From contig JADCDC010000047.1 in the NCBI GenBank assembly GCA_020252385.1, positions 1 through 7,105 of the forward strand: 7,105 nucleotides of DNA. The letters are read 5' to 3'. Shown here piece by piece: positions 1 to 6,182 of this stretch. Source of the stretch: Aestuariivirga sp. (GTDB lineage: Bacteria; Pseudomonadota; Alphaproteobacteria; Rhizobiales; Aestuariivirgaceae). The notes under the pieces were generated by a model. The model was not told the DNA's origin. It saw only the letters and a list, made by a program, of their open reading frames with translations, and did not search any database. The stretch's first letter is position 1, and each line of letters opens with the position of its first letter. The translations under genes were made by a program, and so were the position numbers.

Positions 1-345
1 CAGGTACATGATCTGCACCTGGGCGATGCGCGGGATGGTGTAGACGGCAAGCAGCCGGTCAATCACGATTGACGCATTGGCCTCCTCGCGCGCCTCGCGC
101 ATCGCGGACTGCTCCGCCGTCTCGCCAACTTCCATGAAGCCCGCGGGCAATGTCCAGTAACCGCTGCGCGGTTCGATGGCGCGGCGGCACAGCAGGATCC
201 TGCCCGCATGCCGGACGATCGAGCCCGTCACGATCTTCGGATTGACGTAGTTGATGAAGCCGCAGGTCGCGCAGACATCGCGTTCATGCGTGTCGCCTGC
301 GGGAATTTCGCGCCGGAAGGAGGCCGTCTGAGTCTTACTGTTCAT
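1..345 (-). CDS. Nudix hydrolase with N-terminal half zinc ribbon (3' end missing)
   Basis: The minus-strand frame from ATG at 345-343 stays open to the window edge, giving 115 residues without the C-terminus. Residues 69-91 form a Nudix box (GFMEVGE, then REAREEANA) matching GX5EX7REUXEEXGU except that the last conserved Gly is Asn90. Glu84, Glu87 and Glu88, which bind the catalytic metal in this family, are present. The N-terminus carries one Cys pair (C25-A-T-C28) followed by GFINYVNPKIV, like the second half of the zinc ribbon in NADH-pyrophosphatase-like Nudix proteins. An in-frame TGA three codons upstream excludes an earlier start. No good Shine-Dalgarno is visible. Family knowledge suggests hydrolysis of a nucleoside diphosphate derivative such as ADP-ribose or NADH, but the substrate cannot be read from the sequence. 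The gene is divergent from marR. Confidence 0.9.
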   Translation of the reverse strand, partial: MNSKTQTASFRREIPAGDTHERDVCATCGFINYVNPKIVTGSIVRHAGRILLCRRAIEPRSGYWTLPAGFMEVGETAEQSAMREAREEANASIVIDRLLAVYTIPRIAQVQIMYL

Positions 346-373
346 CGCTTGTCAAGTGTTGAAATCTGTGTGC

Positions 374-393
374 GGATCATCTTAACTCGATCC
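374..393. promoter_or_regulatory. Imperfect palindrome in the Nudix/marR divergent region
   Basis: A 20-bp near-palindrome with GGATC/GATCC outer arms and a TTAA centre matches its own reverse complement at 14 of 20 positions. MarR proteins commonly bind 16-20 bp palindromes near their own promoters, so an operator is possible. The inner arms match poorly, and no clear -35/-10 pair was found next to it. The rest of the 346-588 gap holds a short CAAGC-TTTTT-GCTTG inverted repeat (425-439) and GC-rich sequence without recognisable genes. Confidence 0.2.
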
Positions 394-588
394 CGGGCAA
401 AGAGCATCCGCTCACGTCGCGGGTCAAGCTTTTTGCTTGCAGCGCATGGGCTGAGCCGCTAGGTGTGCGCGGCTCCGCGGGGCGGGGGTTCCTCACGCTG
501 CGGGCCGTTCGGCGGTGAGGCAACGCAAGGAAATTCGCAGGAACCGGCAATTCGCGACAAGCCGGGATGCGGGCAGGAGAAGGGGCGA

Positions 589-1089
589 ATGACAACCATC
601 AAGGACGTGAAGCAATTCACGCGATCACCATCCCACTTGCTGAAACGGGCTGCACAATACGCGAGCCTCATCTACATGGGGGAGGTTGGGAAGTCAGGTC
701 TCACCCATCGCCAGTTCACCGTCCTGCTCGCGGTGGACACCAATGACGGCAAGAGCCAGACCGAACTCGTGAAGCTCACCGGCATCGACCGCTCGACGCT
801 TGCAGACTTGGTGGCGAGGCTCCTCGCCCAGGGCTATCTGCAGCGGAAGCGCACCAAGGACGATGGCCGCACCAACGCCATCCGCATCACCGCCATCGGC
901 AAGAAGATGCTGAAGATGGCCCAGCCCGGCGCGGAGGAGGTCGACAAGCAGCTCCTCTCGCTCATCCCCTCTCCCGACCGCAAGTCCTTCCTCGACAATC
1001 TCGCCGTGCTCGCCGCCGAGATGGACCGCATCGAGGAAAAGGAACCCGCAAAGCCCGCCCGCAAGATCAAGTCCCGCAAGCGCGCCTGA
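589..1089 (+). CDS. MarR-family transcriptional regulator
   Basis: This 166-residue protein has the size and helix pattern of a MarR winged helix-turn-helix repressor, which binds DNA as a dimer. Residues about 56-80 (SQTELVKLTGIDRSTLADLV) are the helix-turn-helix. Residues about 84-100, with the DDGR turn at 91-94, form the wing. The following RITAIGKKML starts the long dimerisation helix. The tail (155-166) is strongly basic (KPARKIKSRKRA), which is unusual but could add DNA contact. The reading frame opens at 463, but the ATG at 589 is preferred: it follows AGGAG (575-579) at nine-base spacing, and the 42 upstream residues look like translated GC-rich noncoding sequence. The ligand and targets are unknown. 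It is divergent from the Nudix gene and convergent with ccmG, so neither neighbour proves a regulon. Confidence 0.88.
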   Translation: MTTIKDVKQFTRSPSHLLKRAAQYASLIYMGEVGKSGLTHRQFTVLLAVDTNDGKSQTELVKLTGIDRSTLADLVARLLAQGYLQRKRTKDDGRTNAIRITAIGKKMLKMAQPGAEEVDKQLLSLIPSPDRKSFLDNLAVLAAEMDRIEEKEPAKPARKIKSRKRA

Positions 1090-1115
1090 CCTTCTCCCCC
1101 CGAAATTGGAACATG

Positions 1116-1136
1116 TCCGCCGGGGCCTCCGGCGGG
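1116..1136. terminator. Hairpin between convergent marR and ccmG
   Basis: CCGCCGG (1117-1123) and CCGGCGG (1129-1135) form a perfect 7-bp stem with a five-base loop, extended by a T-G wobble. It lies in the 63-bp gap between the two convergent stop codons, where a bidirectional terminator is expected. Neither strand has a T-run after the stem, so it may not terminate by the standard intrinsic mechanism. Confidence 0.45.
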
Positions 1137-1152
1137 AACCGGCGTTGCCGTG

Positions 1153-1758
1153 TCAGCTTCCGCCCTGCGGGAGCGGTGTCTTCGCCTTCTCGATCTCCGC
1201 TGCCAGCGAACCGGTGATCGACTCGGGCGTCAGGGGCCCGATGTGCTTGTAGCGGATGTTGCCTTCGCCATCGACGACGAAGGTCTCCGGCACGCCGTAG
1301 ACGCCCCAGTCGACCGCGGTGCGGCCGTTGCTGTCCATGCCGATGGCGGCGAATGGCTGGCCCAGCGTGCCGAGGAAGCGCGCGGCATTCTCCGGCGCGT
1401 CCTTGTAGTTGATGCCGACGAGCGCGATGTCGTTGCGCCTGGCGAGTTCGGTGAGCAGCGGGTGCTCGATCCGGCAGGGGGCGCACCATGACGCCCAGAC
1501 ATTGACGACGGACACCTTGCCCGCCTTGAGGTCCGCCGTGGCAAGCCCCGGCACGCCAACACCCGGCACGGCTTGAAGCGTGAATTCCGGCACCGGCTTG
1601 TTGATGAGGGCGGAGGGGATCTTGGAAGGCTCGCCCGACAGGCCCTTCCAGAACAGCGCGGCGATGGCGGCGAAGACCACGACCGGGATCAGCACCAGCG
1701 ACAGGCGCGAGCGCCTGGCCTCCGGTGCGCCGCCCTCTGCGTTGTCCTTCTGGCTCAT
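1153..1758 (-). CDS. ccmG: Thiol:disulfide interchange protein CcmG (DsbE/CycY)
   Basis: This 201-residue membrane-anchored thioredoxin-like protein acts in the periplasm. In System I cytochrome c maturation it passes electrons to CcmH/apocytochrome so that the heme-binding CXXC cysteines are reduced. Residues 20-37 form one hydrophobic N-terminal segment after a short charged stretch, giving an N-in signal anchor. The redox site is WCAPC at 91-95 (Cys92, Cys95). GVPET at 155-159 contains the cis-proline (Pro157) next to the active site. The VGINYKD segment (114-120) is typical of CcmG rather than general thioredoxins. Its ATG overlaps the ccmD stop by four bases (ATGA), so it is translationally coupled as the last gene of the ccmABCDG run. 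A GC hairpin follows its stop. Confidence 0.95.
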   Translation of the reverse strand: MSQKDNAEGGAPEARRSRLSLVLIPVVVFAAIAALFWKGLSGEPSKIPSALINKPVPEFTLQAVPGVGVPGLATADLKAGKVSVVNVWASWCAPCRIEHPLLTELARRNDIALVGINYKDAPENAARFLGTLGQPFAAIGMDSNGRTAVDWGVYGVPETFVVDGEGNIRYKHIGPLTPESITGSLAAEIEKAKTPLPQGGS

Positions 1759-1913
1759 GGGTGCTGCGCCTTGCGCTGGGCTTCAAGCCGCGTGGCCTCG
1801 GCGCGGAGCTTCCTGTCGCGCCGCAGCACCTGGATGATGAGCCCGCCGATCATCAGTACGCTGATCGCGTAGGAGGCGAGCACGAAGCCGATATGGTTGG
1901 CGGAGAAATCCAT
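1755..1913 (-). CDS. ccmD: Heme exporter subunit CcmD
   Basis: This small 52-residue protein has one membrane helix (about residues 7-29, HIGFVLASYAISVLMIGGLI). It is followed by a highly charged tail (LRRDRKLRAEATRLEAQRKAQ), the standard CcmD architecture. CcmD binds the CcmABC complex and is needed to release heme-loaded CcmE. The sequence itself is little conserved in the family, so the call rests on size, topology and position between ccmC and ccmG. Its start codon shares one base with the ccmC stop (TGATG), and its stop overlaps the ccmG start (ATGA). The frame is open far upstream, but the longer version would overlap ccmC and is rejected. Confidence 0.92.
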   Translation of the reverse strand: MDFSANHIGFVLASYAISVLMIGGLIIQVLRRDRKLRAEATRLEAQRKAQHP

Positions 1914-2635
1914 CAGCGCTCTCCGATCTCGGCGATATGGATCTGGCGGATCTTGCGCGCCGCCACCTCGGCACGGATCGACACCAGGTGCAGCGCCAGG
2001 AACAGGAAGGAATAGGCCAGCCCCATGACGAGCAGCGGCCACAGCATGGAGCCGTGGATGGTCGGCCCATCCATGCGGAACACGCTGGCGGGCTGGTGGA
2101 GCGAGTTCCACCAGTCGACCGAGAACTTGACGATCGGCACGTTGATGAAGCCGACGAGCGCTACGACGCGCGCCACCATGGCGGCGCGGTGCGGGTCCTC
2201 GATGGCTGCCCAGATCGCCATGTAGCCGATGTAGAGCAGCATCAGCACGAACATCGAGGTCAGCCGCGCGTCCCACACCCACCAGGCGCCCCACATGGGC
2301 TTTCCCCACAGCGAGCCCGTGGCGAGCGCCAGGAAGCAGAAGACGGCGCCGATGGGGGCGGCGGTCTTGGCCGCGACATCGGCCAGCGGGTGGCGGAAGA
2401 TCACCGCGACGGCACTGGCCAGCGCCATCACCGAATAGACGAACAACGCCATCCAGGCGGCCGGCACGTGGACATACATGATGCGCACCGTCTCGCCCTG
2501 CTGGTAGTCCTGGGGCGAGGTCACGAGGCCGCCGTAGAGGCCGATGGCGAAGAGCCCGATGGTGATCGCCCAGACATAGGGCAGCACGGCATTGGCGATC
2601 TTCAGGAACCGGGTTGGATTGGCGAGATACTGCAT
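1913..2635 (-). CDS. ccmC: Heme exporter/heme handling protein CcmC
   Basis: CcmC is the inner-membrane heme-handling subunit that presents heme to CcmE in System I cytochrome c biogenesis. The 240-residue protein has about six hydrophobic segments. The periplasmic tryptophan-rich motif of the heme-handling family is at 115-126 (WGAWWVWDARLT). His56 (YVHVP) and His180 (WWNSLHQP) correspond to the two conserved heme-ligand histidines of the family. Length is typical. ATG at 2635-2633 lies 23 bp after the ccmB stop, the only non-overlapping junction in the operon. No strong Shine-Dalgarno precedes it, so initiation may depend partly on upstream translation. Its stop is coupled to ccmD. Confidence 0.97.
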   Translation of the reverse strand: MQYLANPTRFLKIANAVLPYVWAITIGLFAIGLYGGLVTSPQDYQQGETVRIMYVHVPAAWMALFVYSVMALASAVAVIFRHPLADVAAKTAAPIGAVFCFLALATGSLWGKPMWGAWWVWDARLTSMFVLMLLYIGYMAIWAAIEDPHRAAMVARVVALVGFINVPIVKFSVDWWNSLHQPASVFRMDGPTIHGSMLWPLLVMGLAYSFLFLALHLVSIRAEVAARKIRQIHIAEIGER

Positions 2636-2658
2636 GGCGCTTATCTAGTGAGCCTTTG

Positions 2659-3324
2659 TCATTTCAGATAGGACCTCAGTGCCGCAGCCGAGGCAAGGGG
2701 GGAAACCACCAGGCTCACCAATGTGATGGCGGCGAGGATCAGCAGCGAGGCGGTGGTGAGGCCCGGGGCAGCGCCCGGCTGGGAGGCCGAAAGCCCGAAG
2801 ATCATGACGGGCACGTAAAGTGGCAGCACCAGGATCGACACGAGGAGCCCGCCGCGCCGCAGCCCCACCGTCACCGCGGCACCCACCGCGGCCAGGAGCG
2901 AGAGTGCCGCCGAGCCCAGCACCATCGACGCGGCGAGCGGCAGGATCGCCTGAGGCTCCAGGTTGACCAGGAAGCCAAGGAGCGGTGCCGCGATGGCAAG
3001 CGGCAGGCTGGTCGAGAGCCAGTGCGCCGCGGCCTTGGCGAGTGCCACCAGCTCGAAGGGCACGGGTCCCATGGTCATGATGTCGAGCGAGCCGTCCTCG
3101 TAGTCCTGCTGGAAGATGCGGTCGGCCGAGAGCAGCACGGAGAGCAGGAGCGAGATCCACAAGGCACCCGGCGCGATGCGGGCGAGCAGCGCCTGGTCCG
3201 GCCCGATGCCGATGGGCAGCAGCACGACGACGGCGAGGAAAAAGCCGAGCGCCGTGCCAGCACCGCCGCCCTGCCGGAGGCTGAGCGCCAGATCACGCCG
3301 GATCAGGGCGAGGAGCAGCTTCAT
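2659..3324 (-). CDS. ccmB: Heme exporter permease CcmB
   Basis: CcmB is the membrane subunit of the CcmAB ABC transporter, whose ATPase activity drives release of holo-CcmE during cytochrome c maturation. The 221-residue length is typical. About six hydrophobic segments are visible (near 22-41, 50-67, 97-119, 128-153, 160-178 and 192-213). The conserved FQQDYEDGSLD (71-81) and LPLYVPVMIFG (167-177) blocks support CcmB over other ABC permeases. The start ATG overlaps the ccmA stop by four bases (ATGA), giving translational coupling of the two transporter subunits. Confidence 0.96.
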   Translation of the reverse strand: MKLLLALIRRDLALSLRQGGGAGTALGFFLAVVVLLPIGIGPDQALLARIAPGALWISLLLSVLLSADRIFQQDYEDGSLDIMTMGPVPFELVALAKAAAHWLSTSLPLAIAAPLLGFLVNLEPQAILPLAASMVLGSAALSLLAAVGAAVTVGLRRGGLLVSILVLPLYVPVMIFGLSASQPGAAPGLTTASLLILAAITLVSLVVSPLASAAALRSYLK

Positions 3325-3920
3325 GCGGCCACCCCGAGGTCCAGCCGGAGGTCCGGCTCGCGCCCCAGCGGCACATGCGTTGCCGCAATGATCATGCCGC
3401 CCCGGTCAAGCTGTGCGGCCATCACCTTTGCCAGCCGTGCGAGCGAGGCGGTGTCGAGCCCCACCGTCGGCTCGTCGAGAAGCCAGAGGACGCGCGGCGC
3501 CAGCAGCAGCCGGGCCAGTGCCAGGCGCCGCTTCTGGCCGGCGGAGAGCAGCCCCGCGGGATAGCTTGAAAGCCTGGTGAGATCGAAGGCCGCGAGCGCC
3601 TCCTCGACATCGCCTCCACCCATGAAGTCGCGCCAGAAGGCGAGGTTCTCATGCACGGTCAGCGCCGTCTTCACCGCCTCCTGATGCGCGATGTAATGCG
3701 CCTGCTGGCCGATGGTGAGTTCGGCGTCGCCGCCCTCGAGCGCGATCACGCCCGCCTGCGCCTCGTTCAGCCCGGCGATGAGGCGGAGCAGGGACGACTT
3801 GCCGGAGCCGTTGGGCCCCGTCAGCTGCATCAGCTGCCCGGGCTTCAGCGACAGCGCGACGTTGCGGAAGACGATCCGTCCCCCGCGCTCGCAGGCAAGC
3901 TCCTTCGCGTTCAGTTCCAT
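3321..3920 (-). CDS. ccmA: Heme exporter ATP-binding protein CcmA
   Basis: This 199-residue ABC ATPase is the cytoplasmic partner of CcmB. It has Walker A GPNGSGKS (35-42), the signature LSAGQ (125-129), Walker B LWLLDE (145-150) and the switch histidine His182 (ATHV). It is short and single-domain, as CcmA usually is. The frame opens at 3968, but the ATG at 3920 is chosen. The product then begins MELNAKELAC like other CcmA proteins, and the extra 16 codons are made mostly of a hairpin (3942-3966). AAGGG lies only two bases before this ATG, which is unusually close. With only 76 bp after the phaB stop and no well-spaced promoter seen, ccm transcription may start inside phaB or by read-through. 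Confidence 0.95.
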   Translation of the reverse strand: MELNAKELACERGGRIVFRNVALSLKPGQLMQLTGPNGSGKSSLLRLIAGLNEAQAGVIALEGGDAELTIGQQAHYIAHQEAVKTALTVHENLAFWRDFMGGGDVEEALAAFDLTRLSSYPAGLLSAGQKRRLALARLLLAPRVLWLLDEPTVGLDTASLARLAKVMAAQLDRGGMIIAATHVPLGREPDLRLDLGVAA

Positions 3921-3941
3921 GACCCTTGTTGCATAATGAAA

Positions 3942-3966
3942 GATGCCCGCGTCAAGCGCGGGCATC
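3942..3966 (-). terminator. Perfect 10-bp hairpin between phaB and ccmA
   Basis: GATGCCCGCG and CGCGGGCATC form a perfect 10-bp stem with a five-base loop, 30 bp after the phaB stop. On the minus strand it is followed by TTTCATT, a weak T-tract, so termination of phaAB is plausible. In the frame upstream of ccmA it translates as MPALDAGI, a hallmark of small palindromic repeats scattered through Rhizobiales genomes (compare MPGLDPGI). It may therefore be a repeat recruited as a terminator. Confidence 0.7.
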
Positions 3967-3996
3967 ATGATCGGGACAGGATCGGGCGGGAACGCC

Positions 3997-4722
3997 CTAC
4001 ATCATGTACTGGCCGCCATTGGCGGACAGGGTCGAGCCGGTGATGAAGCCCGCCTCGTCGGAGGCGAGGAAGAGCACCGCGCGGGCGATCTCCTCGGGCT
4101 CTCCCAGGCGGCCCACGGGGATCAGCGGCAGGATGCGCTTTTCGAGCACGTCCTGGGCAATGGCCTTGACCATTTCGGTGGCGATGTAGCCCGGGCAGAT
4201 GGCGTTGACGGTGATGCCCTTGGCGGCACCTTCCTGCGCCAGCGCCTTGACGAAGCCGATGTCACCCGCCTTGGCGGCGGAATAATTGGCCTGGCCCATC
4301 TGGCCCTTCTGGCCGTTGATGGAGGAGATGCAGATGACGCGGCCGAAATTCCGGTCGCGCATGCCGCCCCAGATCGGCTGCGTCATGTTGAAGAGGGAGT
4401 TGAGGTTGGTGTTGATCACCTCGTTCCACTGCTGCGGCGTCATCTTGTGGAACATGGCGTCGCGCGTGATGCCGGCGTTGTTGACCAGCACCTCCACGGG
4501 CCCAAGATCCGCCTCGACCTGCTTGAGGCCCGCGACACAGGCCTCGTAGTTCGAGACGTCCCACTTGTAGACCGGAATGCCCGTCTCGGCCTTGAACTTC
4601 GCCGCCGCCTCGTCATTGCCGGCATAGTTGGCGGCCACATTGTAGCCCGCCGCCTTCAGCGCCTTCGAAATCGCCGCCCCGATGCCACGGCTTCCGCCGG
4701 TGACCACTGCAACACGTCCCAT
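3997..4722 (-). CDS. phaB: Acetoacetyl-CoA reductase PhaB (NADPH-dependent)
   Basis: PhaB is a cytoplasmic short-chain dehydrogenase/reductase that reduces acetoacetyl-CoA to (R)-3-hydroxybutyryl-CoA, the second step of PHB synthesis. The 241-residue protein has the Rossmann glycine motif GGSRGIG (9-15), NNAG (81-84), catalytic Ser134, and Tyr147/Lys151 (NYSAAK). SSINGQKGQMGQANYSAAK and the C-terminal NGGQYMM are specific to PhaB rather than FabG, and support the call. An ATG four codons upstream (4734) overlaps the ribosome site. The start at 4722 is chosen because GGAGG (4732-4728) sits five bases before it and the product starts MGRVAVVTGG as in the family. It lies 178 bp downstream of phaA with a strong own ribosome site, so it is not translationally coupled. 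Confidence 0.96.
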   Translation of the reverse strand: MGRVAVVTGGSRGIGAAISKALKAAGYNVAANYAGNDEAAAKFKAETGIPVYKWDVSNYEACVAGLKQVEADLGPVEVLVNNAGITRDAMFHKMTPQQWNEVINTNLNSLFNMTQPIWGGMRDRNFGRVICISSINGQKGQMGQANYSAAKAGDIGFVKALAQEGAAKGITVNAICPGYIATEMVKAIAQDVLEKRILPLIPVGRLGEPEEIARAVLFLASDEAGFITGSTLSANGGQYMM

Positions 4723-4727
4723 TTTTT

Positions 4728-4732
4728 CCTCC
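4728..4732 (-). promoter_or_regulatory. Ribosome binding site of phaB
   Basis: GGAGG on the minus strand is separated from ATG at 4722 by AAAAA. This decides between the two candidate starts, because the upstream ATG at 4734 falls against the site itself. Confidence 0.85.
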
Positions 4733-4751
4733 ATGATTCCTGTTTCTTCTT

Positions 4752-4875
4752 CCTCTCCCCCTCAGGGGAGAGGGAAGGGTGAGGGGGTCTCTCCACGAGT
4801 CCCGCCTCCGACATCTCACGCGCGGCGCCACCCCCTCACCCCTCCCTCTCCCCCACATGCGTGGGGGCGAGGGGG
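4752..4875. repeat. Structured inverted-repeat element between phaA and phaB
   Basis: The phaA-phaB gap is filled by CT/GA-rich inverted repeats. Arms 4765-4788 and 4830-4853 are 24 bp each and complementary at 23 positions, around a 41-bp spacer. Inside this, CCTCTCCCC/GGGGAGAGG (4752-4760, 4765-4773) forms a perfect 9-bp stem with a CTCA loop. CCCCCAC/GTGGGGG (4850-4856, 4861-4867) forms a second stem with an ATGC loop, extended imperfectly outward. The local hairpins and the long pairing share bases, so they are alternative folds. CCCTCACCC...CCCTCTCCC sequences of this style are widespread dispersed repeats in Proteobacteria. A role in phaB expression (stability or partial termination) is an inference. 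No transposase is present. Confidence 0.8.
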
Positions 4876-4900
4876 AAAAAGAAGGCAGCGCCGGATGGAA

Positions 4901-6085
4901 TTACCTTTCCACGCACATGGCAACGCCCATGCCGCCGCCGATACACAGCGTGGCGAGGCCCTTCTTGGCGTTGCGGCGGTTCATCTCGAACAGCAGCGTG
5001 TTCAGCACGCGCGCGCCCGAGGCGCCGATGGGGTGGCCGATGGCGATGGCGCCGCCGTTCACGTTCACGATGTCGGGGTTCCAGCCCATGTCCTTGTTGA
5101 CGGCGCAGGCCTGCGCCGCGAAGGCCTCGTTCGCCTCCACCAGGTCGAGGTCCTCGACCTTCCAGCCGGCCTTCTTCAGCGCCGCGCGCGACGCCGGGAT
5201 GGGGCCGGTGCCCATGATCGCCGGATCGACGCCGACGCTCGCCCAGGAGGCGATGCGGGCCAGGGGTTCAAGGCCGCGGCGGGAGGCCTCGGCCTCGCTC
5301 ATCAGGAGCACCACGGCCGCACCGTCATTGATGCCGGAGGCATTGGCGGCGGTCACCGACCCGTCCTTGGCGAAGGCCGGCTTCAGCTTGGCAACCGAAT
5401 CGAGGGTGACGCCCTTCTTGATGTATTCGTCCTGGTCCACCGTCACGTCGCCCTTGCGGGTCGAGATGGTGACGGGGGCGATCTCGTCCTTGAACTTGCC
5501 GGCCGCCTGGGCAGCTTCCGCCTTGTTCTGGCTCTTCACCGCGAACTCGTCCTGGGTTTCGCGGGTGATCTGCCACTGGCGGGCGACGTTCTCGGCGGTG
5601 TTGCCCATGTGATAGCCGTTGAAGGCGTCCCACAGCCCGTCCTTGATCATGGTGTCGACCAGCGACCAGTCGCCCATCTTCACGCCCTCGCGCAGATGCG
5701 CCACGTGCGGGGCCCGGCTCATGCTCTCCTGACCGCCGGCGGCCACGATCTTGGCGTCGCCGGAGGCGATCTGCTGCATGCCCAGCGCCACGGCCCGGAG
5801 GCCCGATCCGCACAGCTGGTTCATGCCCCAGGCGGGGCTCTCATTGGGAATGCCGGCGTTGATCGCCGCCTGGCGGGCGGGGTTCTGGCCCTGGCCCGCG
5901 GTAAGGATCTGGCCGAGGATCACCTCGTCCACCTCGGCACCCTCCACCTTGGCGCGCGCCATGGCGGCCTTCAGCGCCACCGTGCCGAGGTAGGACGCCG
6001 CAACGCTCGACAACGCACCGTTGAAGGTCCCCACCGGCGTACGCGCCGCCGAGACGATAACGATCCCATTTCCAGTTCCGGCCAT
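4901..6085 (-). CDS. phaA: Acetyl-CoA acetyltransferase (beta-ketothiolase) PhaA
   Basis: This cytoplasmic biosynthetic thiolase condenses two acetyl-CoA into acetoacetyl-CoA, the first step of PHB synthesis. The 394-residue protein has the nucleophile Cys92 (NQLCGSGLRAV), the His351 motif (GGAIAIGHPIGASGAR) and the second catalytic Cys381 (LCIGGGMGVAM). These match Cys89, His348 and Cys378 of the Zoogloea enzyme. The start at 6085 is chosen because AAGGAGG lies five bases upstream and the product begins near the conserved VIVSAARTPVGTF. The frame is open 43 codons further, but that part crosses the promoter region. A degradative thiolase is possible on sequence alone; the adjacent phaB and phaR make the PHB role most likely. 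It is the first gene of phaAB and divergent from phaR. Confidence 0.97.
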   Translation of the reverse strand: MAGTGNGIVIVSAARTPVGTFNGALSSVAASYLGTVALKAAMARAKVEGAEVDEVILGQILTAGQGQNPARQAAINAGIPNESPAWGMNQLCGSGLRAVALGMQQIASGDAKIVAAGGQESMSRAPHVAHLREGVKMGDWSLVDTMIKDGLWDAFNGYHMGNTAENVARQWQITRETQDEFAVKSQNKAEAAQAAGKFKDEIAPVTISTRKGDVTVDQDEYIKKGVTLDSVAKLKPAFAKDGSVTAANASGINDGAAVVLLMSEAEASRRGLEPLARIASWASVGVDPAIMGTGPIPASRAALKKAGWKVEDLDLVEANEAFAAQACAVNKDMGWNPDIVNVNGGAIAIGHPIGASGARVLNTLLFEMNRRNAKKGLATLCIGGGMGVAMCVER

Positions 6086-6090
6086 GAAAG

Positions 6091-6097
6091 CCTCCTT
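6091..6097 (-). promoter_or_regulatory. Ribosome binding site of phaA
   Basis: AAGGAGG on the minus strand lies five bases before ATG at 6085. This near-consensus site fixes the phaA start and suggests strong translation. Confidence 0.88.
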
Positions 6098-6113
6098 GTT
6101 GATTATGCCTGAG

Positions 6114-6143
6114 CTTATGGTCTCTTTATCATCATTTGTGCAA
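6114..6143 (-). promoter_or_regulatory. Candidate phaA promoter overlapping a PhaR-like site
   Basis: On the minus strand TTGCAC (6143-6138) and CATAAG (6119-6114) are 18 bp apart and resemble weak sigma-70 -35 and -10 boxes (3 of 6 and 4 of 6 matches). The -35 candidate overlaps the TTGTGCAATGCG motif at 6136-6147, an arrangement that would allow repression by PhaR. The match is weak and not unique. Confidence 0.25.
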
Positions 6144-6147
6144 TGCG
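6136..6147. promoter_or_regulatory. Candidate PhaR-binding motif, copy 1
   Basis: TTGTGCAATGCG occurs here and again 59 bp downstream with a single change. It lies between the divergent phaA and phaR starts, nearer phaA. PhaR proteins are known to bind TGC-rich sites in front of phaR and phasin genes, and this GCA-A-TGC core fits that style. Assignment is by position and composition. Confidence 0.5.
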
Positions 6148-6182
6148 ACATAGGTCTTGATGAGGTGCCCTGCGGAAAATTT

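Noticed and set aside
350..355. TTGACA on the minus strand just before the Nudix ATG
   Set aside because: It matches a -35 box but is only four bases from the start codon, so it cannot serve this gene, and no -10 box follows at a workable place.
463..588. 42-codon N-terminal extension of MarR
   Set aside because: It has no ribosome site, its composition is that of GC-rich noncoding DNA, and a good AGGAG precedes the ATG at 589.
2614..3564. 316-codon plus-strand open frame antisense to ccmB/ccmA
   Set aside because: The product is Gln, His, Arg and Glu-rich with no family resemblance, and it lies opposite ccmB and ccmA, which have complete family motifs.
4682..6112. 476-codon plus-strand open frame antisense to phaA/phaB
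   Set aside because: It is antisense to two clear enzymes with intact catalytic motifs and its product is low-complexity (Gly, His, Arg, Ala-rich). Long antisense frames are expected in GC-rich DNA, and it also runs through the inverted repeat.
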